In this document: one piece after another, positions 33,781 to 43,472 of the stretch | Position numbering within the stretch: position 1 is the first letter of the stretch | Layout: every line of letters begins with the position of its first letter | Origin: Streptomyces sp. IMTB 2501 | Lineage (GTDB): Bacteria; Actinomycetota; Actinomycetes; Streptomycetales; Streptomycetaceae | Length of the DNA: 64,000 bases | NCBI RefSeq assembly: GCF_001953885.1 | Contig: NZ_MQUS01000007.1 | Coordinates: 191,104 to 255,103 of the forward strand | Direction of reading: 5' to 3' | Program-made: the position numbers and the translations under genes | Notes under the pieces: model-generated | The model's input: the letters and a program-made list of their open reading frames with translations, nothing else | Database searches by the model: none | What the model was told of the DNA's origin: nothing

Positions 33781-33941
33781 CGGACGACGCCGCCCGGACG
33801 TCCTCGCAGGAGTCCGGTGTACGTCCCCACGGGAATCTCAGGAAGCGCCCGCCGGATTCAAAGGACCGGCCCAGACAACTGGCGCAGGATGCCCGAACAG
33901 CGACGGATGACTCAGAAAGGCGTGTCGTGGGAGTGGCGCAC

Positions 33942-35170
33942 ATGTCGAACCGGTCCGGACGGCAGCCGCGCGGATGGTCCCGGCGCGGCCTGCTCGCCGC
34001 TCTCGGCGCGGCACCCGCCGCCGCGGCCCTGGCAGGGTGCAGTTCCACGGCGGGCGCCTCCACCACCGCCGACGGCAAGGGGGCGACGGCGTCCACGGCC
34101 ACCGGGAAGCCGGTGACCATCACCGTCACGCCCGCGGACGGCACGCGGAAGGCCGGCTTCACCAGCCCGGTCGAGGTCACCGTCAGCTCCGGCACGCTCG
34201 CGTCGGTGCAGGTGACGGGGAACGACGGCACGACGCTCGCGGGCACCTTCAACGCGGCCCGCACGAAGTGGACTTCCTCCCGCAACCCGTATTCCGGTAC
34301 GAAGTACACGGTCACCGCCAAGGCGCGGGGGGCGGTCGCCGCACACGTCACGTCCTTCACCACCAAGGCGCCCGGCGCCACCTTCGTCGGCCATTACACT
34401 CCGGAGGCCGACTCGACCTCCGGCGTCGGCATGCCGGTGTCGATCAACCTCACCCACGCCGTCACCGACCGGGCCGCGGCGCAGAAGGCGATCACGGTGA
34501 CGGCGGAGCGGCCGTGGAGGTGGTCGGGCACTGGTTCGGCGACACCCGGCTGGACTTCCGGCCGCAGACGTACTGGGCGCCCGGCACGAAGATCACCCTC
34601 AGTCCGCGGCTGAAGGACGTCGAGGGCGCGGACGGCGTATTCGGTGTTCAGCGCAAGGATGTCAGTTTGCACATCGGCCGCGAGCAGACTGGCACGGTCG
34701 ACCTCGCGACGAAGACAATGACGGTACGGCGCTCCGGCAAGACCGTCGCCACCTACCCCGTCACCGGCGGCGACTCCTCCCACGCCACCTGGTCCGGGAT
34801 CATGGTGATCAGCGAGCGGTTCGAGCAGACCCGGATGGAGTCCACCACGGTCGGCCTGGGTGACGAGTACGACATCCCGGACGTGCCCCACGCTCAGCGA
34901 CTGACCACCTCCGACACCTTCGTGCACGGCAACTACTGGGCATCCACCGCGGTGTTCGGGCACGAGAACACCAGCCACGGCTGTGCCGGCCTGCACGACA
35001 CCAAGGGCGCGAGCGGCAGTCCGGTGGCCGGCTCCAGTTTCTACGACAGCTCGATGCTCGGCGACGTGGTGATCGTGAAGAACTCGGGCGAGAAGACCGT
35101 CGACCCGGCCAACGGGCTGAACGGATGGAACCTCTCGTGGACCGACTGGAAGGCGGGCAGCGCGATCTAG
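33942..35170 (+). pseudogene. L,D-transpeptidase lipoprotein with a frameshift
   Basis: The first frame encodes a lipoprotein signal (RRGLLAALGAAPAAAALAGC) and two Ig-like domains (about 50-185). At 34509-34516 the frame breaks: KAITVTAER continues as VEVVGHWFGDTRLDFRPQTY only in the next frame, as if one C were missing from a CCC codon. The second frame holds the YkuD catalytic domain (GTVDLATKTMTVRRSGKTV, then the active-site segment NTSHGCAGLHD with catalytic Cys). The intact protein would make 3-3 peptidoglycan cross-links and be about 409 residues. Everything except one base is preserved, so a sequencing error or recent mutation are both possible. Confidence 0.85.
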
Positions 35171-35271
35171 TACTCGGCCGGCTTCACGGAGTGAACTCCC
35201 TTGGGAAACAAGGAGATTCTTTGCTTTGACTCTTGACGGCCGCAGGCACGGAGAGCACATTGGGCCCACTT

Positions 35272-35285
35272 TGAGAGCGCTCTCA
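35272..35285. promoter_or_regulatory. TGAGAGCGCTCTCA operator upstream of the GH16 gene
   Basis: A perfect 14-bp palindrome 64 bp before the GH16 start. It matches the class of LacI-family operators known in actinobacteria for cellulose and beta-glucan genes (CelR/CebR, TGGGAGCGCTCCCA), with A for G at positions 3 and 12. A partial repeat, GGCGCTCTCGA, follows near 35295. Confidence 0.72.
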
Positions 35286-35348
35286 GACAGTCCTGGCGCT
35301 CTCGAACGCCCACCCGCGCACCCCACTCCGTACCCGAGAGGCACCCCC

Positions 35349-36761
35349 ATGAGCGAAACCTCCGGCATACCCCCTGCGGATCACAGACGGCGGCGCTCAT
35401 TCCGTCGCGCTCTCGTCGCCGTACTCGCCACCCTCGGCCTGGCGGCCGCGGCCGCCACGACCGCCACCCTCCCCGCCAGCGCCTCCGCACCCGGCGCGCC
35501 GTCCGGCTGGACCCAGGTCTTCCTGGACGACTTCAACGGCGCTGCGGGGTCCGGCGTCAACACCTCCAACTGGCAGTACGACACCGGGACTTCGTATCCT
35601 GGCGGGGCCGCGAACTGGGGCACCGGCGAGGTCGAGTCGATGACGTCCAGCACGAACAACGTCGCACTCGACGGCAACGGCAACCTGCTCATCACCCCCC
35701 GTCGCGACGCCTCCGGCAACTGGACGTCCGGGCGGATCGAGACCACCCGCACCGACTTCCAGCCCCCGGCGGGCGGCAAGCTGCGCGTGGAGGCCCGGAT
35801 CCAGATGCCGAACGTGACCGGGGACGCGGCCGCGGGCTACTGGCCGGCCTTCTGGATGCTGGGCGCGCCGTACCGCGGCAACTACCAGAACTGGCCGGGT
35901 GTCGGCGAGCTGGACGTCATGGAGAACGTCAACGGCCTGAACAAGACCTGGGCCACCATGCACTGTGGCACCAGTCCCGGCGGCCCCTGCAACGAGACCA
36001 CGGGCCTGGGCAATTCCACCGCCTGTCCGAACACCACCTGCCAGTCGGGCTTCCACACCTACACGATGGAGTGGGACCGCTCGGTGAGCCCGGAGGCGAT
36101 CCGCTTCTACGTCGACGGCGTGAACTACCAGACGGTGACGGCGAACCAGGTGGACGCCACGACCTGGGCCAACGCCACGAACCACGGCTTCTTCGTCATC
36201 CTGAACGTGGCGATGGGCGGCGGCTTCCCGGCGGCCTTCGGCGGCGGCCCGACCGGCGCCACGGAGCCTGGCCACCCGATGGTCGTCGACTACGTCCAGG
36301 TCCTGCAGTCCTCGGGCGGAGGCGGCACCACTCCCCCGCCGTCCGGCAACCGCGACGCCTACAGCCCCATTCAGGCCGAGTCCTACGACAGCCAGTCCGG
36401 CATCAGCACCGAGACGACCACGGACACCGGCGGCGGCCAGGACATCGGGTACATCGCGAACGGTGACTGGGCGCTGTACAAGGGCGTCGACTTCGGTTCT
36501 GCGCCGGCCACACAGTTCTACGGCCGGGTGGCCAGCGGGGCCGCGAGCGGTGTCAGCGGTCTGGTCCAGGTACGTCTGGACAGCCCTACCAGCACACCGA
36601 TCGGCAGTTTCGCGGTGGGCAACACGGGCGGCTGGCAGTCCTGGCGGACCGTCCCGGCCAACATCAGCTCAGTGACCGGCACCCACGACGTCTATCTGAC
36701 CTTCTCCAGCGGCCAGCCGGCGGACTTCGTGAACGTGAACTGGTTCGACTTCGGGCACTGA
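35349..36761 (+). CDS. Secreted GH16 endo-beta-1,3-glucanase with CBM6
   Basis: 470 residues. A signal peptide (1-about 46, Arg-rich start, ending PASASA) is followed by a GH16 domain (about 50-320): GELDVMENVNG carries the two catalytic Glu and Asp (ExDxxE), with YWPAFWMLG and FHTYTMEWD flanking. After a Gly/Pro linker a CBM6 follows (about 336-470; QAESYDSQSGISTET, GGGQDIGYIANGDWALYKGVDFG, WQSWRTVPANISSVTGTHDVYLTF). It should hydrolyse laminarin-like beta-1,3-glucan outside the cell. GAGAGG precedes the ATG. The upstream CelR-type palindrome predicts repression relieved by beta-glucan products. Confidence 0.93.
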   Translation: MSETSGIPPADHRRRRSFRRALVAVLATLGLAAAAATTATLPASASAPGAPSGWTQVFLDDFNGAAGSGVNTSNWQYDTGTSYPGGAANWGTGEVESMTSSTNNVALDGNGNLLITPRRDASGNWTSGRIETTRTDFQPPAGGKLRVEARIQMPNVTGDAAAGYWPAFWMLGAPYRGNYQNWPGVGELDVMENVNGLNKTWATMHCGTSPGGPCNETTGLGNSTACPNTTCQSGFHTYTMEWDRSVSPEAIRFYVDGVNYQTVTANQVDATTWANATNHGFFVILNVAMGGGFPAAFGGGPTGATEPGHPMVVDYVQVLQSSGGGGTTPPPSGNRDAYSPIQAESYDSQSGISTETTTDTGGGQDIGYIANGDWALYKGVDFGSAPATQFYGRVASGAASGVSGLVQVRLDSPTSTPIGSFAVGNTGGWQSWRTVPANISSVTGTHDVYLTFSSGQPADFVNVNWFDFGH

Positions 36762-36774
36762 TCGCCCGGCGAAC

Positions 36775-36807
36775 GGGGGCCGGCCCGCGCCCACGGGGCC
36801 GGCCCCC
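36775..36807. terminator. Bidirectional hairpin terminator
   Basis: GGGGGCCGGCCC (36775-36786) pairs with GGGCCGGCCCCC (36796-36807), a perfect 12-bp stem, 9-nt loop, between convergent genes. Confidence 0.88.
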
Positions 36808-36813
36808 GGCTCG

Positions 36814-37362
36814 TCACGTGAGGGAGGCGCTGATCTCCCCGTCGAAGGTGAGCACGACGAACAGGCCGTTGCCGTCCATGCCGGCGTCGCGCTGGTTCGC
36901 CTCCAGCCTGGCGACGACATGACCCCGGTCCATGATCCGGGCACGGTAGTGGTGGGGGCCGACCTTCGTGACCTTGGCGGTCGAGTCGTCGGGGAGCCTG
37001 AAGCCGCCGGGCCCCCGGTGGCCTCCGCCGATCCAGGAGTGCACCTGCCCGTCGAAGGTGAGGACGACGAACATGTCGTTCGCGTCCACGCCGGCGTCGC
37101 GCTGGTTCGCCTCCAGCCTGGCGTAGACGGCATCCCTGTCGATGATCTCCATGCGGTAGTGGTGGGCCCCGAGCTTGTAGATCTCGGCCGTGCTGCCGTC
37201 CACCAGCTTCTCGGTGTGCACCGGCGCCGGCGTCCCGGTCCGGGCCCGGGACGCGACGGCACTCGCGGCGGGGGCGAGCAGGGTGCCGGCCACAGCGGCC
37301 GTCAGAACCGTGCCGGCCAGGGCCCGAAGGGCTGCCCGGCGGGGCGTCTTCCATGTCGGCAT
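36814..37362 (-). CDS. Secreted protein made of two internal repeats
   Basis: 182 residues. A signal peptide (1-about 36, RRAALRALAGTVLTAAVAG) is followed by two copies of a 60-residue unit. Copy 1: VDGSTAEIYKLGAHHYRMEI, then RDAVYARLEANQRDAGVDAN and DMFVVLTFDG. Copy 2: DDSTAKVTKVGPHHYRARIM, then DRGHVVARLEANQRDAGMDG and NGLFVVLTFDG. They are joined by a Gly-rich linker (GGGHRGPGG). The repeats share the exact LEANQRDAG core, so the gene arose by internal duplication. I recognise no family. GAGGAG precedes the ATG; the in-frame upstream start (37434) lacks a signal-like context. It lies downstream of the AraC-type gene on the same strand. Confidence 0.78.
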   Translation of the reverse strand: MPTWKTPRRAALRALAGTVLTAAVAGTLLAPAASAVASRARTGTPAPVHTEKLVDGSTAEIYKLGAHHYRMEIIDRDAVYARLEANQRDAGVDANDMFVVLTFDGQVHSWIGGGHRGPGGFRLPDDSTAKVTKVGPHHYRARIMDRGHVVARLEANQRDAGMDGNGLFVVLTFDGEISASLT

Positions 37363-37544
37363 GCGGGTCTCCTCGGTGAAGAGCCAAAGGGATGTAAGCC
37401 GCAGGTCGCCTGTCTCCTCCTGTGCGGGGGCCATGAGAATCGGCGTCTTGCCCGATCGAACTTATTGATCGTTTTCGGCGGATTCGGTCATTCCCTGTCA
37501 CGGCGGCGCAACAGGAGCCGTCGAACCGTCACGGCCTTGTGCCG

Positions 37545-38450
37545 CTATCGCAGTTCCGCCCGGAAACCCACCGGCGTCTGCCCGGTGTGCAGTTGGAAGA
37601 ACTTCGAGAAGTTCGCCGCGTCCGGGAAGCCGACGGCCACACCCACCCGGCCGATCGGCATGTCCGTGTGGGCGAGGAGGCGTTTGGCCTCCAGGACGAC
37701 GCGTTTGTCGATGAATCCCTTGGGAGTCTCGCCGGTGGCGGCGCGGACGGCGCGGACCAGGGTGCGGCGGGAGTAGCCGAGGGCGTCGGCGTAGGCGCTG
37801 ACAATGTGGTTGGCGGCGAAGCCGTGCTCGACAGCGTCCCGGAAACGGGTGAAGGTACTGTCCGTCTGCTGCCGGGTGGCCTCCGCGGAGCTGGCCGCGA
37901 GGTGGGCGAGGCGCAGCAGGAACGCGGTCAGGGTGTGACGGAGTACGGCGGTGTGCAGACTGAGCGGGAGTGTGGCGGTGTCCTCGTACTCGCGGCGCAA
38001 CTGGTCGAGGGCCGCCTGGAGGGCGGCGAGACGGGGCGGGTCGGGGTGCAGCAGGGGCGGGAGGTCGTAGCGGTACAGGCCGGTGGCCTCGACGGTGGCA
38101 CGCGGCAGAAAGCCGGGCTGCATGGTCAGGACGGTTCCGCGGTACTCGCTCGTCCGGGAGAACCGGTGGACCTGTCCGGGGCGGATCCACAGCAGGTCGC
38201 CGGGGCCGGCCTCGTACTCGGCGAAGTCGATCATGTGGCGTACGGGGTCGCCGGTGAAGAGCATGACGACGTGGAAGTCGATGCGGTGGACGCGATGCAG
38301 TGGGGCGTCGGCGTGCCAGGTGCGGTCGGTCCCCATGGGGCCGATCTGCATGCCGACGCCGCCGACGGACAGTTCGGTCGGGAAGGGGAAGGTTCTGATG
38401 CCCTCACCCCCCGCACCGGATCCCTCAGCTTGAGGCGTTGTGTCTGCCAT
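37545..38450 (-). CDS. AraC-family transcriptional regulator
   Basis: 301 residues. The N-terminal cupin-like sensing domain has DFHVVMLFTGDPVRHMIDFAEYEAGPGDLLWIRPGQVHRFS. The C-terminal AraC domain has two HTHs: SAYADALGYSRRTLVRAVRAATGETPKGFIDKRVVLEAKRLLAHTDMPIGRVGVAVGFPDAANFSKFFQLHTGQTPVGFR (about 215-298). It is divergent from the transketolase gene, with 145 bp between that hold a perfect AAAAGTC-A-GACTTTT palindrome. It may control the pentose-phosphate operon or only itself; the ligand is unknown. Confidence 0.9.
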   Translation of the reverse strand: MADTTPQAEGSGAGGEGIRTFPFPTELSVGGVGMQIGPMGTDRTWHADAPLHRVHRIDFHVVMLFTGDPVRHMIDFAEYEAGPGDLLWIRPGQVHRFSRTSEYRGTVLTMQPGFLPRATVEATGLYRYDLPPLLHPDPPRLAALQAALDQLRREYEDTATLPLSLHTAVLRHTLTAFLLRLAHLAASSAEATRQQTDSTFTRFRDAVEHGFAANHIVSAYADALGYSRRTLVRAVRAATGETPKGFIDKRVVLEAKRLLAHTDMPIGRVGVAVGFPDAANFSKFFQLHTGQTPVGFRAELR

Positions 38451-38527
38451 GTCCTTTTCGTGCCGTCCCGTCGCGCGATCACTGTCCCAGATTCACCACA
38501 GGCTGACACACCCCGACCTTTCTTCGA

Positions 38528-38542
38528 AAAAGTCAGACTTTT
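38528..38542. promoter_or_regulatory. AAAAGTCAGACTTTT palindrome upstream of tkt
   Basis: A perfect 7+7 palindrome with a one-base centre, in an AT-rich stretch (38520-38553) that also offers a -10-like TTAAAT. It is the most AT-rich spot near the operon start and lies between the divergent AraC and tkt genes. Confidence 0.55.
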
Positions 38543-38595
38543 AAATTTGAACGCGTCAGGTCAGCACACCCGCACTGAACGAGGACTTCTTGAAG

Positions 38596-40671
38596 ATGAC
38601 CACGCAGACATCCGATGGCTTCGAGTGGACCGACCTCGACCGGCGTGCCGTGGACACTGCCCGCCTGCTGGCGGCCGACGCGGTGCAGAAGGTGGGGAAC
38701 GGCCACCCGGGCACGGCGATGAGCCTGGCGCCTGCCGCGTACACGATCTTTCAGAAGGTGATGCGTCATGACCCGGCCGACCCGGAGTGGGCCGGGCGTG
38801 ACCGCTTCGTCCTCTCCCCCGGGCACACCTCGCTGACCCTGTACACGCAGCTGTTCCTCTCCGGCTACGAGCTGGAGCTGGACGACCTGAAGGCGTTCCG
38901 TACGCAGGGTTCGAAGACCCCCGGCCACCCGGAGTACGGGCACACCGCGGGTGTCGAGACCACCACAGGCCCGCTCGGCCAGGGTGTCGCCAACGCCGTC
39001 GGCATGGCGATGGCCGCCCGCTACGAGCGCGGCCTGTTCGACCCCGAGGCCCCCGAAGGCACCTCCCCCTTCGATCACACCGTCTGGGCGATCGTCTCCG
39101 ACGGCGACCTGGAGGAGGGTGTCTCCGCCGAGGCCTCCTCGCTGGCCGGCCACCAGAAGCTCGGCAACCTGGTCTTCGTCTACGACGACAACCACATCTC
39201 CATCGAGGGCGACACCGCGACCGCCTTCTCCGAGGACGTACTGAAGCGGTACGAGGCCTACGGCTGGCACACCCAGCGCATCGAGCCCACCGCCGACGGC
39301 GACATCGACGTCCCCGCCCTCCACACGGCGCTGCGGGCGGCGCAGGCCGAGACCGAGCGCCCCTCCATCATCGCGATGCGCACGATCATCGCGTGGCCCG
39401 CGCCGAACGCGCAGAACACCGAGGCCTCCCACGGCTCCGCGCTCGGCGCGGACGAGATCGCCGCCACCAAGCGCGTCCTCGGATTCGACCCGGAGCAGTC
39501 CTTCCAGGTCGAGGACGAGGTCCTGAAGCACAGCCGGCGGGCCCTGGACCGGGGTGCCGAGGCGCACGCGGCCTGGGACAAGCGGATCGCCGAGTGGCGT
39601 GCCGCGCAGCCGGAGCGCGCCGAGCTGTTCGGGCGCGTCAGCAAGGGCGAGCTGCCCGCGGGCTGGCAGGACGCGCTGCCGGTGTTCGAGGAGGGCAAGT
39701 CGGTCGCGACCCGCGCCGCCTCCGGCAAGGTGCTGCAGGCCCTCGGCCCGGTCCTCCCCGAGCTGTGGGGCGGCTCCGCCGACCTCGCCGGCTCGAACAA
39801 CACCACCATCGACAAGGCCAGCTCCTTCCTGCCGAAGGGCAACCCGCTGCCCGAGGCCGACCCCTACGGCCGTACCGTGCACTTCGGCATCCGTGAGTTC
39901 TCCATGGCCGCGGAGATGAACGGCATCGCCCTGCACGGCAACACCCGGATCTACGGCGGCACCTTCCTGGTCTTCTCCGACTACATGCGCAACGCGGTGC
40001 GGATGTCGGCGCTGATGCAGCTGCCGGTGACCTACGTGTGGACGCACGACTCCGTCGGTCTCGGCGAGGACGGCCCCACCCACCAGCCGGTCGAGCACCT
40101 GGCCTCCCTGCGCGCGATCCCGGGCCTGAACGTCGTCCGCCCGGCCGACGCCAACGAGACCGCGGTGGCCTGGGCCGAGATCCTGAAGAGGCACGCCACG
40201 AACCCCGCCCCGCACGGGCTCGCGCTCACCCGCCAGGGCGTGCCGGTGTACGCGCCGAACGAGGACGCGGCCAAGGGTGGCTATGTGCTGCGCGAGTCCT
40301 CGACCGAGGTCCCGGAGGTGATCATCATCGCGACGGGCTCCGAGGTGCAGCTGGCCGTGGCCGCGCGGGAGCGGCTGGAGGCCGAGGGGATTGGCACGCG
40401 CGTGGTGTCGATGCCTTCCGTGGAGTGGTTCGAGGAGCAGCCCCGCGAGTATCGCGAGCGGGTGCTGCCGCCGGCCGTGAAGGCCCGGGTCGCCGTCGAG
40501 GCCGGGATCGGTCTGACCTGGTACCGGTACGTGGGCGACGCGGGACGCATCGTCTCCCTTGAGCACTTCGGTGCCTCGGCCGACGCGAAGACCCTCTTCG
40601 CCGAGTTCGGCTTCACCCCCGAGAACGTCGCCGCGGCGGCCCGCGAGTCGCTCGCCGCCGCGCGCGCCTGA
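38596..40671 (+). CDS. tkt: Transketolase
   Basis: 691 residues, normal length. It moves two-carbon units between sugar phosphates with thiamine diphosphate. Motifs: GNGHPGTAMSLAPAAYTIF, GPLGQGVANAVGMA, the ThDP motif around WAIVSDGDLEEGVSAEASSLAG (GDG...N) and the pyrimidine-domain segment YVWTHDSVGLGEDGPTHQPVEHL. The ATG at 38596 was chosen over TTG 38590 because GAGGAC lies 9 bp ahead. It is first in a seven-gene run in one direction and is followed by tal after 45 bp. The arrangement recalls the second pentose-phosphate cluster of Streptomyces coelicolor (from memory). Confidence 0.97.
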   Translation: MTTQTSDGFEWTDLDRRAVDTARLLAADAVQKVGNGHPGTAMSLAPAAYTIFQKVMRHDPADPEWAGRDRFVLSPGHTSLTLYTQLFLSGYELELDDLKAFRTQGSKTPGHPEYGHTAGVETTTGPLGQGVANAVGMAMAARYERGLFDPEAPEGTSPFDHTVWAIVSDGDLEEGVSAEASSLAGHQKLGNLVFVYDDNHISIEGDTATAFSEDVLKRYEAYGWHTQRIEPTADGDIDVPALHTALRAAQAETERPSIIAMRTIIAWPAPNAQNTEASHGSALGADEIAATKRVLGFDPEQSFQVEDEVLKHSRRALDRGAEAHAAWDKRIAEWRAAQPERAELFGRVSKGELPAGWQDALPVFEEGKSVATRAASGKVLQALGPVLPELWGGSADLAGSNNTTIDKASSFLPKGNPLPEADPYGRTVHFGIREFSMAAEMNGIALHGNTRIYGGTFLVFSDYMRNAVRMSALMQLPVTYVWTHDSVGLGEDGPTHQPVEHLASLRAIPGLNVVRPADANETAVAWAEILKRHATNPAPHGLALTRQGVPVYAPNEDAAKGGYVLRESSTEVPEVIIIATGSEVQLAVAARERLEAEGIGTRVVSMPSVEWFEEQPREYRERVLPPAVKARVAVEAGIGLTWYRYVGDAGRIVSLEHFGASADAKTLFAEFGFTPENVAAAARESLAAARA

Positions 40672-40716
40672 CACCGACGCCGTCAACTGGCGCCTCACTA
40701 CCGACGCGAAAGAAAG

Positions 40717-41862
40717 ATGATCACTGTGACCGAAGCAATCGCGACCCCGGGAGCCCTCAAGCGCCTCGCCGACGAGGGCGTGTCGATCTGGCTCGACGAC
40801 CTGTCGCGGAAGCGGATCACCTCGGGCAGCCTCGCCGACCTGGTGGCGAGCGGCAGCGCCGTCGGTGTCACGACGAACCCGTCGATCTTCCAGGCCGCCA
40901 TCGGCTCCGGCGAGGGCTACGAGGAGCAGCTCACCGACCTCGCCGTACGGGGGGTCACGGTCGACGAGGCCGTGCGGATGATGACGACCGCCGACGTGCG
41001 CGACGCCGCCGACATCCTGCGCCCGGTGTACGACGCCTCCGCCGGGCGTGACGGCCGGGTCTCCATCGAGGTCGACCCGCGCCTCGCCCACGACACCGCG
41101 GCCACCGTCGCCGAGGCCAAGCAGCTGGCCTGGCTGGTCGACCGCCCCAACGTGATGATCAAGATCCCGGCCACCGAGGCGGGCCTGCCGGCGATCACCG
41201 AGGTCATCGGCCTCGGCATCAGCGTCAATGTGACCCTGATCTTCTCCCTGGAGCGCTACCGCGAGGTCATGGCCGCCTACCTGGCCGGCCTGGAGAAGGC
41301 CGGCGAGCGCGGCATCGACCTGTCCACGATCCACTCGGTGGCGTCCTTCTTCGTCTCCCGCGTGGACTCCGAGATCGACAAGCGGCTGACCGGCCTCGGC
41401 ACCGAGGAGGCCCTCGGTCTCAAGGGCCGCGCGGCCCTCGCCAACGCCCGGCTGGCCTACGAGGCGTACGAGGACGTCTTCGCCTCGGACCGCTGGCTGG
41501 CGCTCGGCGGGGACAAGGCGAACAAGCAGCGTCCGCTGTGGGCGTCCACCGGGGTGAAGGATCCCGCGTACAAGGACACCCTGTACGTGGACGAGCTGGT
41601 CGCGCCGGGCACCGTCAACACCATGCCGGAGGCCACTTTGAACGCCGTCGCCGACCACGGCGAGATCACCGGCGACACGGTGACCGGCGGCTACGCCCAG
41701 GCCCGCGCCGACCTGGCCGCCGTGGAGCGGCTCGGCATCTCCTACGACGAGGTCGTCCAGCAGCTGGAGGACGAGGGCGTCGCGAAGTTCGAGGCGGCCT
41801 GGCAGGAGCTGCTGGACGCCGTAGCGAAGTCCCTGAAGAGCAAGGGAGCTGACGCCCGATGA
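40717..41862 (+). CDS. tal: Transaldolase
   Basis: 381 residues, as in the long actinobacterial type. It transfers a dihydroxyacetone unit between sugar phosphates via a Schiff-base lysine. Motifs: [14 protein letters not shown] near residue 50, the active-site segment [17 protein letters not shown] (catalytic Lys), and [16 protein letters not shown]. The ATG is preceded by GAAAGAAAG. The stop overlaps the zwf start (ATGA). It works with transketolase in the non-oxidative branch. Confidence 0.97.
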   Translation: MITVTEAIATPGALKRLADEGVSIWLDDLSRKRITSGSLADLVASGSAVGVTTNPSIFQAAIGSGEGYEEQLTDLAVRGVTVDEAVRMMTTADVRDAADILRPVYDASAGRDGRVSIEVDPRLAHDTAATVAEAKQLAWLVDRPNVMIKIPATEAGLPAITEVIGLGISVNVTLIFSLERYREVMAAYLAGLEKAGERGIDLSTIHSVASFFVSRVDSEIDKRLTGLGTEEALGLKGRAALANARLAYEAYEDVFASDRWLALGGDKANKQRPLWASTGVKDPAYKDTLYVDELVAPGTVNTMPEATLNAVADHGEITGDTVTGGYAQARADLAAVERLGISYDEVVQQLEDEGVAKFEAAWQELLDAVAKSLKSKGADAR

Positions 41863-43472
41863 CCGACAACGCATCCGCCGCCGCGGCACCCGAGGAGGTG
41901 CGCGGCACCCCGGCGCCCGAGGAGGTGCGCGTGCCGGTGGCCCCGGCGGCCGACTGGGTGAACCCGCTGCGGGACACCCGCGACCGCCGGCTGCCCCGGA
42001 TCGCGGGCCCGTCCGGGCTGGTCATCTTCGGTGTGACCGGTGACCTGTCCCGCAAGAAGCTGATGCCGGCGGTGTACGACCTGGCCAACCGCGGTCTGCT
42101 GCCGCCGGGCTTCTCCCTCGTCGGCTTCGCCCGCCGGGAGTGGGAGGACCAGGACTTCGCGCAGGTCGTGCACGACTCCGTGCGCGAGCACGCGCGCACC
42201 CCGTTCCGCGAGGAGGTGTGGCAGCAGCTCGCCGAAGGCATGCGGTTCATCCCCGGCGACTTCGACGACGACACCGCGTTCAAGCAGCTGAAGGACGCCG
42301 TCGAGGAGCTGGACACCTCCCGCGGCACGGGCGGCAACTTCGCGTTCTACCTCTCGGTGCCGCCGAAGTTCTTCCCGAAGGTCGTGCGGCAGCTGAAGAA
42401 GCACGGCCTGGCGAGTCCGCCGCAGGGTGCCTGGCGGCGCGCGGTCATCGAGAAGCCGTTCGGCCACGACCTGGCCAGCGCCATCGAGCTGAACGCGATC
42501 GTGCACGACGTGTTCGAGCCGGACCAGGTGTTCCGCATCGACCACTACCTCGGCAAGGAGACGGTCCAGAACATCCTGGCGCTGCGCTTCGCCAACCAGA
42601 TGTACGAGCCGATCTGGAACCGGTCGTACGTCGACCATGTGCAGATCACGATGGCCGAGGACATCGGCATCGGCGGCCGGGCCGGCTACTACGACGGCAT
42701 CGGCGCCGCCCGTGACGTCATCCAGAACCACCTGCTGCAGCTGATGGCGCTGACCGCCATGGAGGAGCCCATCGCGTTCGACGCGGAGGCGCTGCTCACC
42801 GAGAAGCTGAAGGTGCTGAAGTCGGTGCGGCTGCCGGAGGACCTCGGCAGGCACACCGTGCGCGGCCAGTACACGACCGGTTGGCAGGGCGGCGAGAAGG
42901 TCGTCGGCTACCTGGAGGAGGACGGTATCGACTCCAGGTCGAAGACCGACACCTTCGCGGCGATCAAGCTGGGCGTCGACAACCGCCGCTGGGCGGGCGT
43001 CCCCTTCTATCTGCGCACCGGCAAGCGGCTGGGCCGCCGGGTCACCGAGATCGCGGTGGTCTTCAAGCGGGCCCCGCACTCCCCGTTCGACTCCACCGCC
43101 ACCGAGGAACTGGGCCAGAACGCGATCGTCATCCGCGTCCAGCCCGACGAGGGCATGACCGTCCGGTTCGGCTCCAAGGTGCCCGGCACATCGATGGAGA
43201 TCCGGGACGTGTCGATGGACTTCGCCTACGGCGAGTCGTTCACCGAGTCCAGCCCGGAGGCGTACGAGCGGCTCATCCTGGACGTGCTGCTCGGCGACGC
43301 GAATTTGTTCCCCCGTCACCAGGAAGTGGAAGAGTCCTGGAAGATCCTCGACCCGATCGAGGAGTACTGGGCGGCACACGGCAGGCCGGCGCAGTACGCG
43401 TCCGGCAGCTGGGGACCGAGGGAAGCGGACGAGATGCTCGCACGAGACGGACGGAGCTGGCGCAGGCCATGA
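41859..43472 (+). CDS. zwf: Glucose-6-phosphate 1-dehydrogenase
   Basis: 537 residues. It oxidises glucose 6-phosphate to 6-phosphogluconolactone, making NADPH. Motifs: [22 protein letters not shown] (nucleotide) and [14 protein letters not shown] (active site). About 45 residues precede the conserved start and include a duplicated APEEVR, from a 16-bp sequence repeated 28 bp apart (41889 and 41917); each copy contains GAGGAGG, so internal initiation at a following GTG is conceivable. It overlaps tal and opcA by 4 bp each, so the three are coupled. Confidence 0.97.
   Translation: MTDNASAAAAPEEVRGTPAPEEVRVPVAPAADWVNPLRDTRDRRLPRIAGPSGLVIFGVTGDLSRKKLMPAVYDLANRGLLPPGFSLVGFARREWEDQDFAQVVHDSVREHARTPFREEVWQQLAEGMRFIPGDFDDDTAFKQLKDAVEELDTSRGTGGNFAFYLSVPPKFFPKVVRQLKKHGLASPPQGAWRRAVIEKPFGHDLASAIELNAIVHDVFEPDQVFRIDHYLGKETVQNILALRFANQMYEPIWNRSYVDHVQITMAEDIGIGGRAGYYDGIGAARDVIQNHLLQLMALTAMEEPIAFDAEALLTEKLKVLKSVRLPEDLGRHTVRGQYTTGWQGGEKVVGYLEEDGIDSRSKTDTFAAIKLGVDNRRWAGVPFYLRTGKRLGRRVTEIAVVFKRAPHSPFDSTATEELGQNAIVIRVQPDEGMTVRFGSKVPGTSMEIRDVSMDFAYGESFTESSPEAYERLILDVLLGDANLFPRHQEVEESWKILDPIEEYWAAHGRPAQYASGSWGPREADEMLARDGRSWRRP

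Noticed and set aside
30696..33830. 1044-codon minus-strand frame opposite the exported phosphoesterase and IclR genes
   Set aside because: No recognisable domain; the plus-strand genes have full motifs and signals.
38533..41889. 1118-codon minus-strand frame opposite tkt and tal
   Set aside because: Both plus-strand genes are unambiguous enzymes; the antisense frame is low-complexity Val/Gly/Arg sequence.
43275..43472. Frameshift at the zwf/opcA junction
   Set aside because: The 4-bp ATGA overlap fully explains the frame change; both proteins have normal ends.
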